Positions 6,623 to 7,737 of a stretch of DNA of 7,737 bases are shown in pieces. A program made the translations under genes and the position numbers. Position 1 is the first letter of the stretch. Each line of letters starts with the position of its first letter. Source of the stretch: Elusimicrobiota bacterium (lineage in GTDB: Bacteria; Elusimicrobiota; Elusimicrobia; Elusimicrobiales; UBA9959); contig JAKLEK010000068.1 in the NCBI GenBank assembly GCA_022703115.1, positions 1-7,737 of the forward strand, written 5' to 3'. The notes under the pieces were generated by a model that worked only from the letters and a program-made list of their open reading frames with translations, was not told where the DNA came from and made no database searches.

Positions 6623-7534
6623 TCAGGGCAGAAGCTTCATCGCAGGGCCAAGGATGAAGAGCATCGGGAACAGGAGCAGAGTGCAGAGGACTATCGACTG
6701 AGACACCAGGTCTGCGTCGAACCCGAACTCTCTGGCTATAACATAATTGAGCACGGCGGGCGGCATAGCCATCTGAAGAAAGGTCGTCTTGGATGCCGTT
6801 CCACCGAAGCCGGCAAGCAGAGCCAGCCCCATATAGACCGCCGGCACGCAGATCATCTTCAGCCCGGCTATCCACCACACTTTTCCCAGGTCCCGGCCCA
6901 GCGGCCGGCCGTAAAGTCCGAGCCCTATCGTGAACAGGGACAGCGGCAGGGTCGTCGCCCCGACATTCGCCATTATTCCATGCAGTAAGCCGGGCAGTTC
7001 GTACCCGGAATAGGAGAGGCCCAGTCCGGCCAGGGAACTCCACAATATGGCGTTCCTTACGACCAAAGAACCCGCTCCCGCGGCCGGCGCGTCCCCGCCG
7101 CGCATCAGCCCCAGGAAGAAGAAACCAAAAGTGAACACGAACACGTTCTGCAGGGAGGAGACCACCGCGGCGTAGCCTATGCTTCCGGGTCCGAGGTTCA
7201 TCGAGACCACGGGGAAACCCAGGTAGACCGTATTGCCGAGGCCGGACGCTATCATCAGCAGTCTGGCGAAAGGGAGGGGGAACAGGCCAGTACGCCATCC
7301 GGCGTACACGAACATCATAGCGGCGAGGACGGGCAGAAGGTTCAGAGCTACGAAGCGCAGGCCCAGACCTGCGAAAGAAGTATCCGCTATCTTCACAACG
7401 GTCAGGCACGGAACGGCGAAGTAGAAGAGATACCAGTTAAAAGCCCTCTCCACCCGTTCCCCGGCGACACGGTACTTCCGCGCGGTCCAGCCCAGCGCGA
7501 TCAAACCGAACAGATATAATACGGACACGTTCAT
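6623..7534 (-). CDS. AEC-family (auxin efflux carrier-like) membrane transporter
   Basis: This 303-residue integral membrane protein has about ten hydrophobic segments arranged as two halves, as in the AEC/BART family of carboxylate, amino-acid or auxin-type secondary transporters. Family landmarks are LGNTVYLGFPVV (99-110) in the first half, the cytoplasmic loop around 143-158, LPLSLFTIGLGLYG (196-209), and MPPAVLNYVIAREFG followed by LVSQSIVLCTLL (257-287) near the C-terminus. Bacterial relatives include malate, malonate and other dicarboxylate carriers, but the substrate cannot be predicted here. The start codon has only a weak ribosome-binding sequence (GATGAAAT just before ATG). It is convergent with the GH31 gene, with six bases between stop codons and no terminator. 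The neighbour on its own strand is the fragment at the right edge, beyond a GC hairpin. The family call is firm; the physiological role is open. Confidence 0.92.
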   Translation of the reverse strand: MNVSVLYLFGLIALGWTARKYRVAGERVERAFNWYLFYFAVPCLTVVKIADTSFAGLGLRFVALNLLPVLAAMMFVYAGWRTGLFPLPFARLLMIASGLGNTVYLGFPVVSMNLGPGSIGYAAVVSSLQNVFVFTFGFFFLGLMRGGDAPAAGAGSLVVRNAILWSSLAGLGLSYSGYELPGLLHGIMANVGATTLPLSLFTIGLGLYGRPLGRDLGKVWWIAGLKMICVPAVYMGLALLAGFGGTASKTTFLQMAMPPAVLNYVIAREFGFDADLVSQSIVLCTLLLFPMLFILGPAMKLLP

Positions 7535-7572
7535 ATTTCATCGCGCCGGACGCCGCGCGGCCGGCAATTACG

Positions 7573-7602
7573 CGCCCCGCGCCTTATATCCGGCGCGGGG
7601 CG
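7573..7602. repeat. Eleven-base-pair GC hairpin upstream of the AEC gene
   Basis: CGCCCCGCGCC (7573-7583) and GGCGCGGGGCG (7592-7602) are perfectly complementary around an eight-base AT-rich loop. The hairpin begins 29 bases after the stop of the minus-strand fragment at the right edge and lies 38 bases before the AEC start, so it may mark the 3' end of the former transcript. No T-run follows on either strand. On the minus strand the loop reads TATAAG, which resembles a -10 box, so a palindromic operator at an AEC promoter is the alternative. No good -35 box is visible. Confidence 0.6.
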
Positions 7603-7631
7603 AGATCCGTAAGTCTAAAGCCTGGTATGGA

Positions 7632-7736
7632 TCAGCGGGACATCCCCTCGCAAGTCGGGTCCGTAGGATAGACCGCGCAGAAGGACGGGCAGCCCGGGAT
7701 CAAAGCGCCGGGAGGGCACAGCGCCTTCGTGTCCTT
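7632..7736 (-). CDS. Partial cysteine-rich protein, C-terminal 34 residues (hypothetical)
   Basis: A minus-strand frame enters from the right edge and stops with TGA at 7632-7634. The visible tail contains four cysteines spaced C-x8-C-x3-C-x8-C (visible residues 7, 16, 20 and 29), with several prolines and glycines. About 85% of its third codon positions are G or C, against roughly 65% for the competing minus-strand frame that ends at 7615, so it is the better coding candidate. A strong hairpin follows the stop. I do not recognise the family. The cysteine pattern suggests disulfides in a secreted protein or a metal site. With only 34 residues visible, the call remains uncertain. Confidence 0.42.
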   Translation of the reverse strand, partial: KDTKALCPPGALIPGCPSFCAVYPTDPTCEGMSR

Positions 7737-7737
7737 C

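Noticed and set aside
6543..7409. Long second minus-strand frame overlapping the AEC gene
   Set aside because: It is an arginine- and proline-rich shadow frame of the AEC coding region, whose own frame gives a clear membrane protein.
7515..7520. Perfect TATAAT on the plus strand
   Set aside because: It lies inside the AEC coding region, has no suitable -35 box at the right distance, and no plus-strand gene follows.
7615..7737. Alternative minus-strand frame at the right edge, 40 residues ending at 7615
   Set aside because: Its third-position GC is clearly lower than that of the overlapping cysteine-rich frame, though with so little sequence it is not fully excluded.

Overview
The window is GC-rich bacterial DNA carrying six genes that can be assigned with good support, plus the 3' end of a seventh at the right edge. 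The organism is probably an anaerobe, because the first operon encodes a complete ferredoxin-dependent 2-oxoacid oxidoreductase. The xylose-binding-type protein is predicted to be a lipoprotein, and the glycosidase has a Sec signal peptide. Isoleucine ATA codons are as common as ATC despite the high GC, which is a useful lineage marker. A GC-rich anaerobic phylum such as Elusimicrobiota would fit, but that is a low-confidence inference. No tRNA, rRNA, CRISPR array, insertion sequence or phage gene was recognised.

Layout. Positions 1-307 hold no gene I can support. They contain a strongly self-complementary stretch (10-56), a terminator- or attenuator-like hairpin followed by a T-rich run (153-194), and a weak promoter candidate. 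Positions 308-2919 are a tight four-gene operon in the order delta-alpha-beta-gamma: a 2x[4Fe-4S] ferredoxin, a VorB-type alpha subunit, a TPP-binding beta subunit and a gamma subunit. It ends in a textbook intrinsic terminator (2935-2968). The four products should form one cytoplasmic enzyme that converts a 2-oxoacid (branched-chain or 2-oxoglutarate) plus CoA to an acyl-CoA, CO2 and reduced ferredoxin, or runs in reverse.

Positions 3037-6616 hold a second likely transcription unit. A XylF-like sugar-binding lipoprotein is followed 55 bases later by a secreted 828-residue GH31 alpha-glucosidase-type hydrolase. Together they suggest extracytoplasmic cleavage of alpha-glycosides and capture of a sugar, although no ABC permease or ATPase lies in the window. 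The junction between the two genes is dense in GC palindromes. An AEC-family membrane transporter (6623-7534) faces the hydrolase gene on the opposite strand with only six bases between their stop codons. Beyond it lies a long GC hairpin (7573-7602), then the C-terminus of a possible cysteine-rich protein on the minus strand.

No clear new biological system is visible. The points most worth checking are the orphan XylF-GH31 pairing, the nested RNA structures ahead of the oxidoreductase operon and around the GH31 start, and the cysteine-patterned fragment at the right edge.
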